Assembly (NCBI RefSeq): GCF_021699055.1
Contig: NZ_SSXC01000007.1
Location: forward strand, 1-64,000
Origin: Blastococcus sp. MG754426
GTDB lineage: Bacteria; Actinomycetota; Actinomycetes; Mycobacteriales; Geodermatophilaceae
Direction: 5' to 3'
Length of the DNA: 64,000 bases
In this document: positions 16,954 through 24,213 of the stretch, piece by piece
How the letters are laid out: every line of letters begins with the position of its first letter
How positions within the stretch are numbered: the stretch's first letter is position 1
The notes under the pieces: model-generated
Told to the model about the DNA's origin: nothing
Database searches by the model: none
What the model saw: only the letters and a program-made list of their open reading frames with translations
Program-made: the position numbers and the translations under genes

Positions 16954-18186
16954 TCAGCGCAGGTCCAGCCCCGCCAGCGGTGACTCGTCGCAGGCCCGGG
17001 CGGGCGGTGCGGGGAGCGCCGGCATGCCCAGCAGGGTGGGCTGGCCGCGCACCGGGCCGGTGTGCGAGTGGTCCAGGTGGCTGCGCGGCTTCACCGTGGC
17101 GGCGTCGCGCGCGGCCAGCGCCGTCTCGCCGTACCCCTGCACGCACTCGGGGTCCGGGCCGTCCAGCGGCAGGCCGGTGAAGAACTTGGCCGCCATGCAA
17201 CCGCCGCGGCAGGCGTCGAAGTGGGCGCACTTGGTGCAGGCGCCGCCGGTCTGCGGGCTGCGCAGGTCGGCGAAGAGCTCCGAGGACTGCCACACCCGCT
17301 GGAAGCCGCCCTCGTCGCGCACGTTGCCGGCGAGGAAGTTCTCGTGGATGGCGAACGGGCAGGCGTAGACGTCGCCCACCGGGTCGATCAGGCACACCAC
17401 CCGGCCGGCGCCGCACAGGTTGAGCCCCGGCAGCGCCTCACCGAACGCCGAGAGGTGGAAGAAGGAGTCGCCGGTGAGCACCTGCTCCCCGTTGGCGAGC
17501 AGCCACGAGTACAGCTCGCGCTGCTGGTCCTGGGTGGGGTGCAGCTGGTCCCAGACGTCGGCCCCGCGCCCGGACGGGCGCAGCCGGGTGATCCGCAGCT
17601 GGGCGCCGTAGCGGTCGGTGAGCGCCTTGAACGCGTCGAGCTGCCCGGCGTTCTCCCGGGTGACGACGACGGAGACCTTGAAGTCCTTCATCCCGGCCTC
17701 GGCCAGGTTCTCCAGCGCCCGGACCGCCGTGGCGAAGGAGCCGGTGCCGCGGACCCGGTCGTTGACCTCGGCGGTCGCGCCGTCCAGGGAGATCTGCACG
17801 TCGACGTAGTCGGTGGCGGCGAGCTGGGCGGCACGGGCCTTGTCCAGCTTGACGCCGTTGGTGGAGAACTTGACGCCGACGTCGTGGCCGATCGCGTAGT
17901 CCAGCAGGTGCCAGAAGTCCGGCCGGACGGTCGGCTCGCCGCCGCCGACGTTGACGTAGAAGACCTGCATCCGCTGCAGCTCGTCGATGACCGCCTCGGC
18001 CTCGGCGGTGGAGAGCTCGCGCGGGTCCCGCCGTCCGGAGGATGACAGGCAGTGCACGCAGGCCAGGTTGCAGGCGTAGGTGAGCTCCCAGGTCAGGCAG
18101 ATCGGCGCGTCCAGCCCGTACTCGAACTGGTCGACCAGGCGCCCGCCGGTGGGGCGATCGGGGCGGGCGGGCAGGACGGCGGTCAT
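16954..18186 (-). CDS. mftC: MftC: mycofactocin radical SAM maturase
   Basis: This 410-residue protein carries a radical-SAM cluster motif CxxxCxxC at C39, C43 and C46 (YACNLACVHC). A C-terminal SPASM domain with CGAG, ACPF, CTKCAHFDACRGGC and a final EC supplies two more iron-sulfur clusters. MftC oxidatively decarboxylates the C-terminal tyrosine of MftA and then crosslinks it to the penultimate valine. The ATG at 18186 overlaps the mftB stop in an ATGA, so the two are translationally coupled. The final 40 residues are Pro/Ala-rich, as in many actinobacterial MftC. The match to the family is clear throughout. Confidence 0.95.
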   Translation of the reverse strand: MTAVLPARPDRPTGGRLVDQFEYGLDAPICLTWELTYACNLACVHCLSSSGRRDPRELSTAEAEAVIDELQRMQVFYVNVGGGEPTVRPDFWHLLDYAIGHDVGVKFSTNGVKLDKARAAQLAATDYVDVQISLDGATAEVNDRVRGTGSFATAVRALENLAEAGMKDFKVSVVVTRENAGQLDAFKALTDRYGAQLRITRLRPSGRGADVWDQLHPTQDQQRELYSWLLANGEQVLTGDSFFHLSAFGEALPGLNLCGAGRVVCLIDPVGDVYACPFAIHENFLAGNVRDEGGFQRVWQSSELFADLRSPQTGGACTKCAHFDACRGGCMAAKFFTGLPLDGPDPECVQGYGETALAARDAATVKPRSHLDHSHTGPVRGQPTLLGMPALPAPPARACDESPLAGLDLR

Positions 18187-18485
18187 GCGGTACGCCTTTC
18201 GATCATCTGCGAGCGGGCGAGGTCGGCCAGCGCCTTCACGTAGGCGCCGCGCTGCGCGCCGGGCACGCCGCACGCGACGAGCGCCGCCTCGGCGCTGGGG
18301 TGGCCGGCCAGCGCCTCGACCACCGCCACCAGCTGCTTCGACTTCAGGAAGGACAGCTTGCGGTTGCCGAAGTGGTAGACCAGCGCGCCGAACGGCTCCG
18401 GCCGCAGCGCGACCGAGCGGGCCTTCTGCCAGGGCAGCGCCGGGTCGAAGTCGACCGTCACGGAGGGCCCGGCCGGAGCGGTCAC
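18183..18485 (-). CDS. mftB: MftB: precursor-binding chaperone of the mycofactocin pathway
   Basis: This 100-residue protein of the RiPP recognition-element fold has the family pattern RSVALRPEPFGALVYHFGNRKLSFLKS. It binds the MftA leader and presents it to MftC. GTG 18485 lies ten bases after the mftA stop, and its own stop overlaps mftC. The A-B-C order and spacing match known mft clusters. Confidence 0.93.
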   Translation of the reverse strand: MTAPAGPSVTVDFDPALPWQKARSVALRPEPFGALVYHFGNRKLSFLKSKQLVAVVEALAGHPSAEAALVACGVPGAQRGAYVKALADLARSQMIERRTA

Positions 18486-18495
18486 CGGGGGCGGC

Positions 18496-18630
18496 TCAGT
18501 AGACGCCGCACATGCCGTCGATGGAGACCTCCTCGACGAGCGACTCCTCGACGAGGGCCTCCTCGGTCGCGGGGGCCTCGGGGGCCCGGAACTCGGCGGC
18601 GGGGACGTCGGTCGGGGTGGTCTCGGGCAT
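18496..18630 (-). CDS. mftA: MftA: mycofactocin precursor peptide
   Basis: This 44-residue peptide ends in VEEVSIDGMCGVY, the nearly invariant core of MftA. The terminal Val-Tyr becomes the redox-active pyrrolidinone after MftC, MftE and MftD action. The leader is acidic and Pro/Ala/Thr-rich, and a little longer than the roughly 30-residue mycobacterial peptide. A CGGAGG ribosome site precedes the ATG at 18630, and longer upstream starts have no such site. It is the first gene of the mftABC unit and is divergent from mftR. Confidence 0.96.
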   Translation of the reverse strand: MPETTPTDVPAAEFRAPEAPATEEALVEESLVEEVSIDGMCGVY

Positions 18631-18649
18631 GTCGGCCTCCGTAAACGCG

Positions 18650-18678
18650 GTCACATGGACGAGCCGGACGTTAGTGAC
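18650..18678. promoter_or_regulatory. Inverted repeat in the mftA-mftR promoter region
   Basis: GTCAC (18650-18654) and GTGAC (18674-18678) form a dyad in the 107-bp divergent gap between mftA and mftR. MftR is a TetR-type repressor, so an operator is expected here. The arms are short and the spacing long, so the exact site is uncertain. Confidence 0.3.
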
Positions 18679-18737
18679 ACCCGGTGCCAGGGGCAACAGC
18701 GGGTCGCCCACGCCCCGTGGACGGGCACAATGCCCGC

Positions 18738-19334
18738 GTGGCGGGGACGAGGACGGCGGCCGAGGCCGGCCCCGACGGGCGCGCCCGGGTGGAGCGCGCC
18801 GCGCTCGACCTGTTCGCCACCCGCGGGTTCGAGCAGGTGACCAGCGACGAGGTCGCCGACTCCGCGGGCATCAGCCGCCGGACGTTCTTCCGCTACTTCC
18901 CGACCAAGGCCGACGCCGTCTGGGGCGACTTCGCCGGCCACGTCGCCCGGCTCGAGCGGCTGCTCGCCGTCGCCGACCCGGCGCAGCCGGTGCTCACCTC
19001 GGTCTGCGCCGCCTACGTCGAGGTGAACGACTACCCGGACGCCGAGCTGCCGCTGCTGCGGGAGCGCATGCGGCTGATCCTCACCGAACCGGCCCTCCTC
19101 GCGCACAGCCAGCTGCGCTTCGCCGAGGTCGACCGGGTGGTCGCCCGGCACGTCGCGACCCGGACCGGCGGCGAGCCGACCGGGCTGCTGCCCCGGCTGG
19201 TCGCGGCGAGCACCCGCGCCGCCGCCACCACGGCGTTCGAGGCGTGGCTCGCCCAGGCGGGCTCACCCCTCACCCGGCACCTGCACCTGGCGTTCGACGA
19301 GATGGCGGCGGGGTTCCCCAGCCTCCGCGGCTGA
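18738..19334 (+). CDS. mftR: MftR: TetR-family regulator of the mycofactocin genes
   Basis: This 198-residue protein has an N-terminal TetR helix-turn-helix (ALDLFATRGFEQVTSDEVADSAGISRRTFFRYFPTKADAVWGDF). The C-terminal ligand domain has the MftR family pattern. In mycobacteria MftR represses mft transcription and responds to acyl-CoA, and the same is inferred here from position. The start is GTG 18738, preceded by an ACAAT element at leaderless spacing, and the upstream frame looks non-coding. It is divergent from mftA, the usual arrangement for self-controlled TetR regulators. Confidence 0.88.
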   Translation: MAGTRTAAEAGPDGRARVERAALDLFATRGFEQVTSDEVADSAGISRRTFFRYFPTKADAVWGDFAGHVARLERLLAVADPAQPVLTSVCAAYVEVNDYPDAELPLLRERMRLILTEPALLAHSQLRFAEVDRVVARHVATRTGGEPTGLLPRLVAASTRAAATTAFEAWLAQAGSPLTRHLHLAFDEMAAGFPSLRG

Positions 19335-19454
19335 CCCGGCCGGGCGACCCGGTGTGGCCGCCGTCTCATCCGCGGCGCTAGCCTGGCACTCAGTGCCACC
19401 GGCCGTCGCGCCGGCCCACCGCCCGGTCGACCGGGCCGGACGAAGGAGAGCCCC

Positions 19455-20687
19455 ATGGCCAGCGCGTGGTTCGAGTCGGTCGCCGAGGCCCAGCGCCGCG
19501 CCAGGCGCCGGCTGCCCAAGGGCGTCTACGGCGCGCTGGTCGCCGGCTCCGAGCGCGGGCTGACCCTCGAGGACAACCTCGCCGCCTTCGCCGAGCTCGG
19601 CTTCTCCCCGCACACCGCCGGGCTGGCCAACGAGCGCAACACGGCGGTCACCGTCATGGGCCAGCCGGTGTCCATGCCGGTGCTGATCAGCCCGACCGGC
19701 GTGCAGGCCGTCCACCCGGACGGCGAGGTCGCGGTGGCCCGGGCCGCCGCCGCCCGCGGGGTGGCGATGGGGCTCTCCTCGTTCGCCAGCAAGCCGATCG
19801 AGGAGGTCACGGCGGCCAACCCGCAGACCTTCTTCCAGGTGTACTGGGTGGGCACCCGCGAGGAGATGCTCGCCCGCATGGAGCGGGCGCGGAAGGCCGG
19901 CGCGGTCGGGCTGATCGCCACGCTGGACTGGTCGTTCGCCTACGGCCGCGACTGGGGCAGCCCGTTCATCCCGGAGAAGATCGACCTGGAGGCGGTGCGC
20001 CGGTACGCGCCGCAGGTAGCCCTCAAGCCGCGCTGGCTGCTCGACTTCGCCCGCACCCGCAAGCTGCCCGACCTGACCGTGCCCAACATGGTGGCCACGC
20101 CGGGCGACCCGGCGCCGACCTTCTTCGGCGCGTACGGCATGTGGCAGCAGTCGCCGATGCCCACCTGGGAGGACGTCGCCTGGCTGCGCGAGCAGTGGGA
20201 CGGCCCGTTCATGCTCAAGGGCGTCATGCGGGTCGACGACGCCAAGCGCGCCGTCGACGCCGGCGTCACCGCCATCTCGGTCTCCAACCACGGCGGCAAC
20301 AACCTCGACGGGACGCCGGCCTCGGTGCGCGCCCTGCCCGCGGTGGCCGAGGCGGTGGGCGACCAGATCGAGGTGCTGCTCGACGGCGGCATCCGCCGCG
20401 GCGGCGACGTCGCCAAGGCCCTGGCGCTGGGCGCGAAGGCGGTCATGATCGGCCGCGCCTACCTGTGGGGGCTCGCGGCCAACGGCCAGGCCGGCGTGGA
20501 GAACGTGCTCGACCTGCTCCGCGACGGGCTGGGCTCGGCGATGGTCGGCCTGGGCCGGTCCGACGTCTCCGAGCTGCGCCGTGACGACCTCGTCGTCCCG
20601 CCGGGCTTCGAACGGGCCCTGGGCGACACCGCGGTGGAGAACGCGCTGCTGGCCACCTCGCCCGCCCGCCGGCGGCGCGAGGCCTGA
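19455..20687 (+). CDS. mftD: MftD: FMN-dependent dehydrogenase of mycofactocin synthesis
   Basis: This 410-residue protein has an FMN-binding TIM-barrel of the alpha-hydroxyacid oxidase family. It contains SPTGVQAVHPDGE, the catalytic-histidine loop SNHGGNNLDG, and phosphate-binding DGGIRRGGDVAKALALGAKAVMIGR. MftD oxidatively deaminates the cyclised Val-Tyr product to give premycofactocin, the redox-active form. ATG 19455 has an AAGGAGAG ribosome site. Normally mftD follows mftC on the same strand. Here it is on the opposite strand downstream of mftR with its own 120-bp gap, so its expression may be uncoupled from mftABC. Confidence 0.93.
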   Translation: MASAWFESVAEAQRRARRRLPKGVYGALVAGSERGLTLEDNLAAFAELGFSPHTAGLANERNTAVTVMGQPVSMPVLISPTGVQAVHPDGEVAVARAAAARGVAMGLSSFASKPIEEVTAANPQTFFQVYWVGTREEMLARMERARKAGAVGLIATLDWSFAYGRDWGSPFIPEKIDLEAVRRYAPQVALKPRWLLDFARTRKLPDLTVPNMVATPGDPAPTFFGAYGMWQQSPMPTWEDVAWLREQWDGPFMLKGVMRVDDAKRAVDAGVTAISVSNHGGNNLDGTPASVRALPAVAEAVGDQIEVLLDGGIRRGGDVAKALALGAKAVMIGRAYLWGLAANGQAGVENVLDLLRDGLGSAMVGLGRSDVSELRRDDLVVPPGFERALGDTAVENALLATSPARRRREA

Positions 20688-20740
20688 TCCCCGGGGAAGT
20701 CGGGGCCACGCCCGCCGGGCGGCCTGCCAGGATGACCGGC

Positions 20741-21162
20741 GTGAGCGAGCCGGTCCGGTCCCAGGACCTCCGCATCTCCGACGCCGAGCGCGCGGCCGTC
20801 GCGGCGGGGCTGCAGCGCGCCCACGACGCCGGCCAGCTCGACCTCGCGGAGTTCGACGAGCGGGTCCGGGCCGCGTGGGAGCGCGCACCCGCGGCGAGCT
20901 GGCCCGGGTGACCGCCGACCTGCCGGCGCTGCCGCCGCCGCCCGGCCCGCGCCGGGTGTTCCGCGACGACGCCGCCGGCACCGCGATGAAGGTCCTCACC
21001 ACCGTCTGGCTCTGCCTGAGCCTGGTGAACCTCGCGGTCTGGGGCATCCTCGAGCTCACCGTGGGCGGGGTCCACCCGTGGTGGCTCTACGTGGCCGTGC
21101 CGCCGGGCGCCGTGCTGGGTGCGCTCCACGCGATCGGCACCGGCCGGCCGGACCGCGGCTGA
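20741..21162 (+). pseudogene. Frameshifted DUF1707 small membrane protein
   Basis: From GTG 20741 the frame encodes a clear DUF1707 segment (DLRISDAERAAVAAGLQRAHDAGQLDLAEFDERVRAAWE) but stops at 20911. The expected continuation (ARTRGELARVTADLP, then two hydrophobic segments) is in another frame, ending at 21162. One base appears to be missing near 20880, where a run of G precedes GCGCAC. Restoring it would give about 140 residues with an N-terminal DUF1707 domain and a two-helix membrane tail. It is either a true disabling mutation or a sequencing error. Confidence 0.7.
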
Positions 21163-21180
21163 GACCGGTGGCGGCCGGGC

Positions 21181-21384
21181 TCAGCGGCCGAGCAGGCCGC
21201 CCAGCCCTCCCCCACCGCCGAGCTTCTTGACCAGGTCCATCGGGTCGATGCCGAACTTCTGCAGCAGACCGGCGTCGCGGTCGGTGTCCACCTGGCCGGG
21301 CAGCTCCTGGTCGGCCTGCTGGGCCTTGCCGTCCTCGCCCTGGGAGCGCAGCAGCTGCAGGATCTGGTCCTTGTCGATGTTCAT
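21181..21384 (-). CDS. Small conserved protein, paralogue of the one at 52588
   Basis: This 67-residue protein reads as a helical segment (DKDQILQLLRSQGEDGKAQQADQELP), then VDTDRDAGLLQKFGIDPMDLVKKL and a Gly-rich end. It shares the pattern DKxxxLxxLRxxGxxxxA...DTDRDxxxLxxxGxDxxxLxxKLxGGG with the 66-residue protein at 52588-52788. No function is known to me. The protein is soluble and acidic, with no cysteines or signal peptide. It is convergent with the DUF1707 gene, with a gap of only about 18 bases. Confidence 0.7.
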   Translation of the reverse strand: MNIDKDQILQLLRSQGEDGKAQQADQELPGQVDTDRDAGLLQKFGIDPMDLVKKLGGGGGLGGLLGR

Positions 21385-21412
21385 GACCGGCGAGGTACCC
21401 CTGGGCCGCCGC

Positions 21413-22855
21413 TCACACCCGCACGGAACGGACGATGCGGTCGGGGCGGACCCGCACCAGCGCGGCGTCCCCGAGCCAGCGTCGGAGCGTGCCGGTCGGG
21501 TCCTCGATCGGGACGGCGGTCCCGTCGGGGCGCCGGATGCGCAGGTCCGCGGTGATCTCGACGTAGCCGTCGCCGAGGACGTCGTCCAGCCGGCGGACGG
21601 TTCCGTCGACGACCACCTCGGGCTGCGGGAGGAGCGTCCCGGCCAGCCGACGGCCGGCCCGGCCCCGGCGCGCCACCAGCGGGCCGCGGCGCAGCGGCGG
21701 CGTGCGGCTGTCCGTGGCCAGCCGGGCGACGGCGGGGATGCGGCGGACGGCGGCCAGCACCACCCGCCGCAGCACCGCGCCGCCGCGCCCGCCGCCGGTC
21801 ATCAACCGACCGAGCAGCAGCGCCACCCGGATCAGCTCCCGCGCGTGCGGCTCGCGCTCGGCGCGGTAGGTGTCCAGCAGCGCGTCCGGCGCCTCCCCGC
21901 GGAGGACGGCGGCGAGCTTCCAGGCCAGCTGGTGGACGTCGCGCAGCCCGAGCCCCAGCCCCTGGCCGACGAACGGCGGGGTCAGGTGGGCGGCGTCGCC
22001 GGCCAGCAGCACCCGCCCGTCCCGCCAGCGGTCGGCGACCTGCGCCCGGAACGTGTACTCGGCCGCCCGCAGCACCCGGACGTCGGCGGCGCCCGCGACC
22101 GGCGCCAGCAGGGCGGCCAGCCGCTCGGGGGAGGAGAGCTCCTCCGCGGTCTCCCCCGGCGCCAGCCGGAACTCCCAGCGGTAGCGGTCGCCGGTGACCG
22201 GCATGAAGGTGGCCGCCCGGCGCGGGTCGCACACCTGGTGCACCCCGGGCCAGACCGGGAGCGGCGCCCGCGCCCGCACGTCGACGACCAGCCACCGGTC
22301 GGCGGGGGCGAGGTCGACCATCCGGGCGCCGATCAGCTCCCGGACCGTGCTGTTGGCGCCGTCGCAGCCCAGCACGGCCGCGGCCCGGACGGACCGTTCC
22401 ACCCCCGTCGCCCGCTCGGCCAGCCGCACGGTGACACCCCCGCGGTCCTGCGCCAGGCCGGTCACCTCGCAGCCGCGGTGCACCTCGATGCCGGGCTCCG
22501 CCGCCGCGGCCGTGGCCAGCACCTCCTCCAGGTCGGGCTGGTGGACGAAGGAGCCCTGCGGCCAGCCGTGGGCACCGGCGTCGGGGGCCCGGCGGAACTC
22601 GGCGAGCACGCGGTGCGCCCCGTCCAGGAGCCGCAGCCCGGCCATCGGCCGGCAGCGCGCGGCGACCTCGTCGGCCACGCCCGCCGCCTGCAGCGCCCGG
22701 AACACCTCGTCGTCGAGGTGGACCGCCCGCGGCAGCGGGTACGGCGCGGCGTGCCGCTCGAGGACGACCACCGCCAGGCCGCGGCGGGCCAGCAGCAGCG
22801 CCGCGGTCAGGCCCACCGGGCCGGCGCCCACCACGACCACCGGCCCGCCCGTCAC
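21413..22855 (-). CDS. FAD-dependent aromatic-ring monooxygenase (PheA/TfdB/MhpA type)
   Basis: This 480-residue class A flavoprotein hydroxylase has the N-terminal dinucleotide motif VVVGAGPVGLTAALLLARRGLAVVVLE. It also has the DG fingerprint LGCDGANSTVRELIG and the GD motif VLLAGDAAHLTPPFVGQGLGLGLRDVHQLAWKL. It should use NAD(P)H and oxygen to hydroxylate an aromatic or phenolic substrate, whose identity is unknown. The start is GTG 22855, at the beginning of the FAD fold. It is divergent from the NDMA-dependent alcohol dehydrogenase across a 170-bp region, so the two may share regulation. Confidence 0.88.
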   Translation of the reverse strand: MTGGPVVVVGAGPVGLTAALLLARRGLAVVVLERHAAPYPLPRAVHLDDEVFRALQAAGVADEVAARCRPMAGLRLLDGAHRVLAEFRRAPDAGAHGWPQGSFVHQPDLEEVLATAAAAEPGIEVHRGCEVTGLAQDRGGVTVRLAERATGVERSVRAAAVLGCDGANSTVRELIGARMVDLAPADRWLVVDVRARAPLPVWPGVHQVCDPRRAATFMPVTGDRYRWEFRLAPGETAEELSSPERLAALLAPVAGAADVRVLRAAEYTFRAQVADRWRDGRVLLAGDAAHLTPPFVGQGLGLGLRDVHQLAWKLAAVLRGEAPDALLDTYRAEREPHARELIRVALLLGRLMTGGGRGGAVLRRVVLAAVRRIPAVARLATDSRTPPLRRGPLVARRGRAGRRLAGTLLPQPEVVVDGTVRRLDDVLGDGYVEITADLRIRRPDGTAVPIEDPTGTLRRWLGDAALVRVRPDRIVRSVRV

Positions 22856-22887
22856 GGCGCCAGTCTGGCCGACGCGGCCCCGCAGAG

Positions 22888-22903
22888 GTGCAGCACGTTG
22901 CAC
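22888..22903. promoter_or_regulatory. Dyad in the divergent promoter of the monooxygenase and alcohol dehydrogenase
   Basis: GTGCA-N6-TGCAC (22888-22903) is an inverted repeat in the 170-bp gap between the two divergent genes. It is a reasonable operator candidate. A possible -35 TTGACG lies at 22919-22924. No regulator gene is adjacent. Confidence 0.3.
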
Positions 22904-23025
22904 GCGGCACCGGGTGCCTTGACGCGGCGGCCTGCGGCTCAGCACCCTGTGACGCACTGCACACGCCGCTCCGACGTGTGCGCGGGCCACCCGCGACGAC
23001 GCGGGTCGACGGAAGGAAATGCCGG

Positions 23026-24153
23026 GTGAAGACCAAGGGCGCGATCCTGTGGGGCGTGGGCGAGGAGTGGTCGATCGAGGAGATCGAGCTCGGTGATCCG
23101 CGGGAGGGCGAGGTCCAGGTCCAGCTCGCCGCCTCGGGGCTGTGCCACAGCGACGAGCACCTCGTCACCGGCGGCACCCCGGTGGCGTCCTACCCGGTCA
23201 TCGGCGGCCACGAGGGCTCGGGCGTCGTCACCAAGGTCGGCCCCGGCGTCACCGGGCTGCAGGAGGGCGACCACGTCGTCACCGCCTTCATCCCCGCGTG
23301 CGGCACCTGCCCGCCCTGCTCGCGCGGGCAGCAGAACCTCTGCGACCTCGGGGCCAACCTGCTGGCCGGCACGTCGATCTCCGACGGCAGCTACCGGGTC
23401 CAGGCCCGCGGCAAGGACGTCATCCCGATGTGCCTGCTCGGCACGTTCTCCCCGTACATGACGGTGCACCAGGCCTCGGTCGTGAAGATCGAGCCGGACA
23501 TCCCGCTCGAGGTCGCCGCCCTCGTCGGCTGCGGCGTCACCACCGGCTGGGGCTCGGCCACCAAGGTCGCCGACGTCCGGCCGGGCGAGAACGTCGTCGT
23601 CATGGGCGTCGGCGGCGTCGGGATGAACGCCGTCCAGGGCGCGGCCGCGGCCGGCGCGAAGCGGGTCATGGTCATCGAGCCGGTCGCGCAGAAGCGCGAG
23701 TGGGCCATGCAGATGGGCGCCACCCATGCCTTCGCGAGCATCGAGGAGGCCACCCCGGCGATCAACGAGCTGACCTGGGGCCGCATGGCGGAGAAGACGA
23801 TCATCACCGTCGGCGACATCCAGGGCGAGGACATCGCCGCCGCGCTGAGCGTCACGGGCAAAGGCGGCCGCGCCGTCGTCACCGGCATGGGCAACGCCGC
23901 CAACGTCGACGTCAAGCTCAGCCTGTTCGAGCTCACGCTGCTGCAGAAGGACCTGCAGGGTGCGATCTTCGGCGGCCTCGCCCCGCGCAACGCCATCCCG
24001 GAGCTGCTCTCGCTCTACCAGGAGGGCCAGCTCAAGCTCGACGAGCTCGTGACCACGAAGTACAAGCTCGAGGACATCAACCAGGGCTACCAGGACATGC
24101 GCGACGGCAAGAACATCCGCGGGATGATCGTCTACGGCGACGCCGACCGCTGA
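23026..24153 (+). CDS. NDMA-dependent alcohol dehydrogenase (mycofactocin-linked, zinc MDR family)
   Basis: This 375-residue zinc-dependent medium-chain dehydrogenase has catalytic zinc ligands C40, H62 and E63, and a structural zinc lobe of C92, C95, C98 and C106. The Rossmann motif is VMGVGGVGMNAVQGA. It closely matches the nicotinoprotein alcohol/methanol dehydrogenase group, which keeps its NAD bound and hands electrons to an outside acceptor. NDMA serves as that acceptor in vitro, and mycofactocin is believed to do so in vivo. GTG 23026 has a GGAAGGA site. Its presence 2.3 kb from mftD agrees with the known co-occurrence of this family with mft genes. Confidence 0.92.
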   Translation: MKTKGAILWGVGEEWSIEEIELGDPREGEVQVQLAASGLCHSDEHLVTGGTPVASYPVIGGHEGSGVVTKVGPGVTGLQEGDHVVTAFIPACGTCPPCSRGQQNLCDLGANLLAGTSISDGSYRVQARGKDVIPMCLLGTFSPYMTVHQASVVKIEPDIPLEVAALVGCGVTTGWGSATKVADVRPGENVVVMGVGGVGMNAVQGAAAAGAKRVMVIEPVAQKREWAMQMGATHAFASIEEATPAINELTWGRMAEKTIITVGDIQGEDIAAALSVTGKGGRAVVTGMGNAANVDVKLSLFELTLLQKDLQGAIFGGLAPRNAIPELLSLYQEGQLKLDELVTTKYKLEDINQGYQDMRDGKNIRGMIVYGDADR

Positions 24154-24157
24154 ACCC

Positions 24158-24206
24158 GCGGCAGTCGGTCTCCGCCCGCTCCTGGTGGGCAGGGACCGAC
24201 TGCCGC
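24158..24206. terminator. Bidirectional hairpin terminator
   Basis: GCGGCAGTCGGTC (24158-24170) pairs perfectly with GACCGACTGCCGC (24194-24206), and further partial pairing occurs inside. It sits between the convergent alcohol dehydrogenase and MoxR-vWA genes, so it can end both transcripts. Confidence 0.8.
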
Positions 24207-24213
24207 AGGGCCG

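Noticed and set aside
14213-17368. A 1051-codon plus-strand frame
   Set aside because: It covers the antisense side of the GGDEF-EAL and mftC genes. Low-complexity His/Gln/Arg/Gly content marks it as a shadow.
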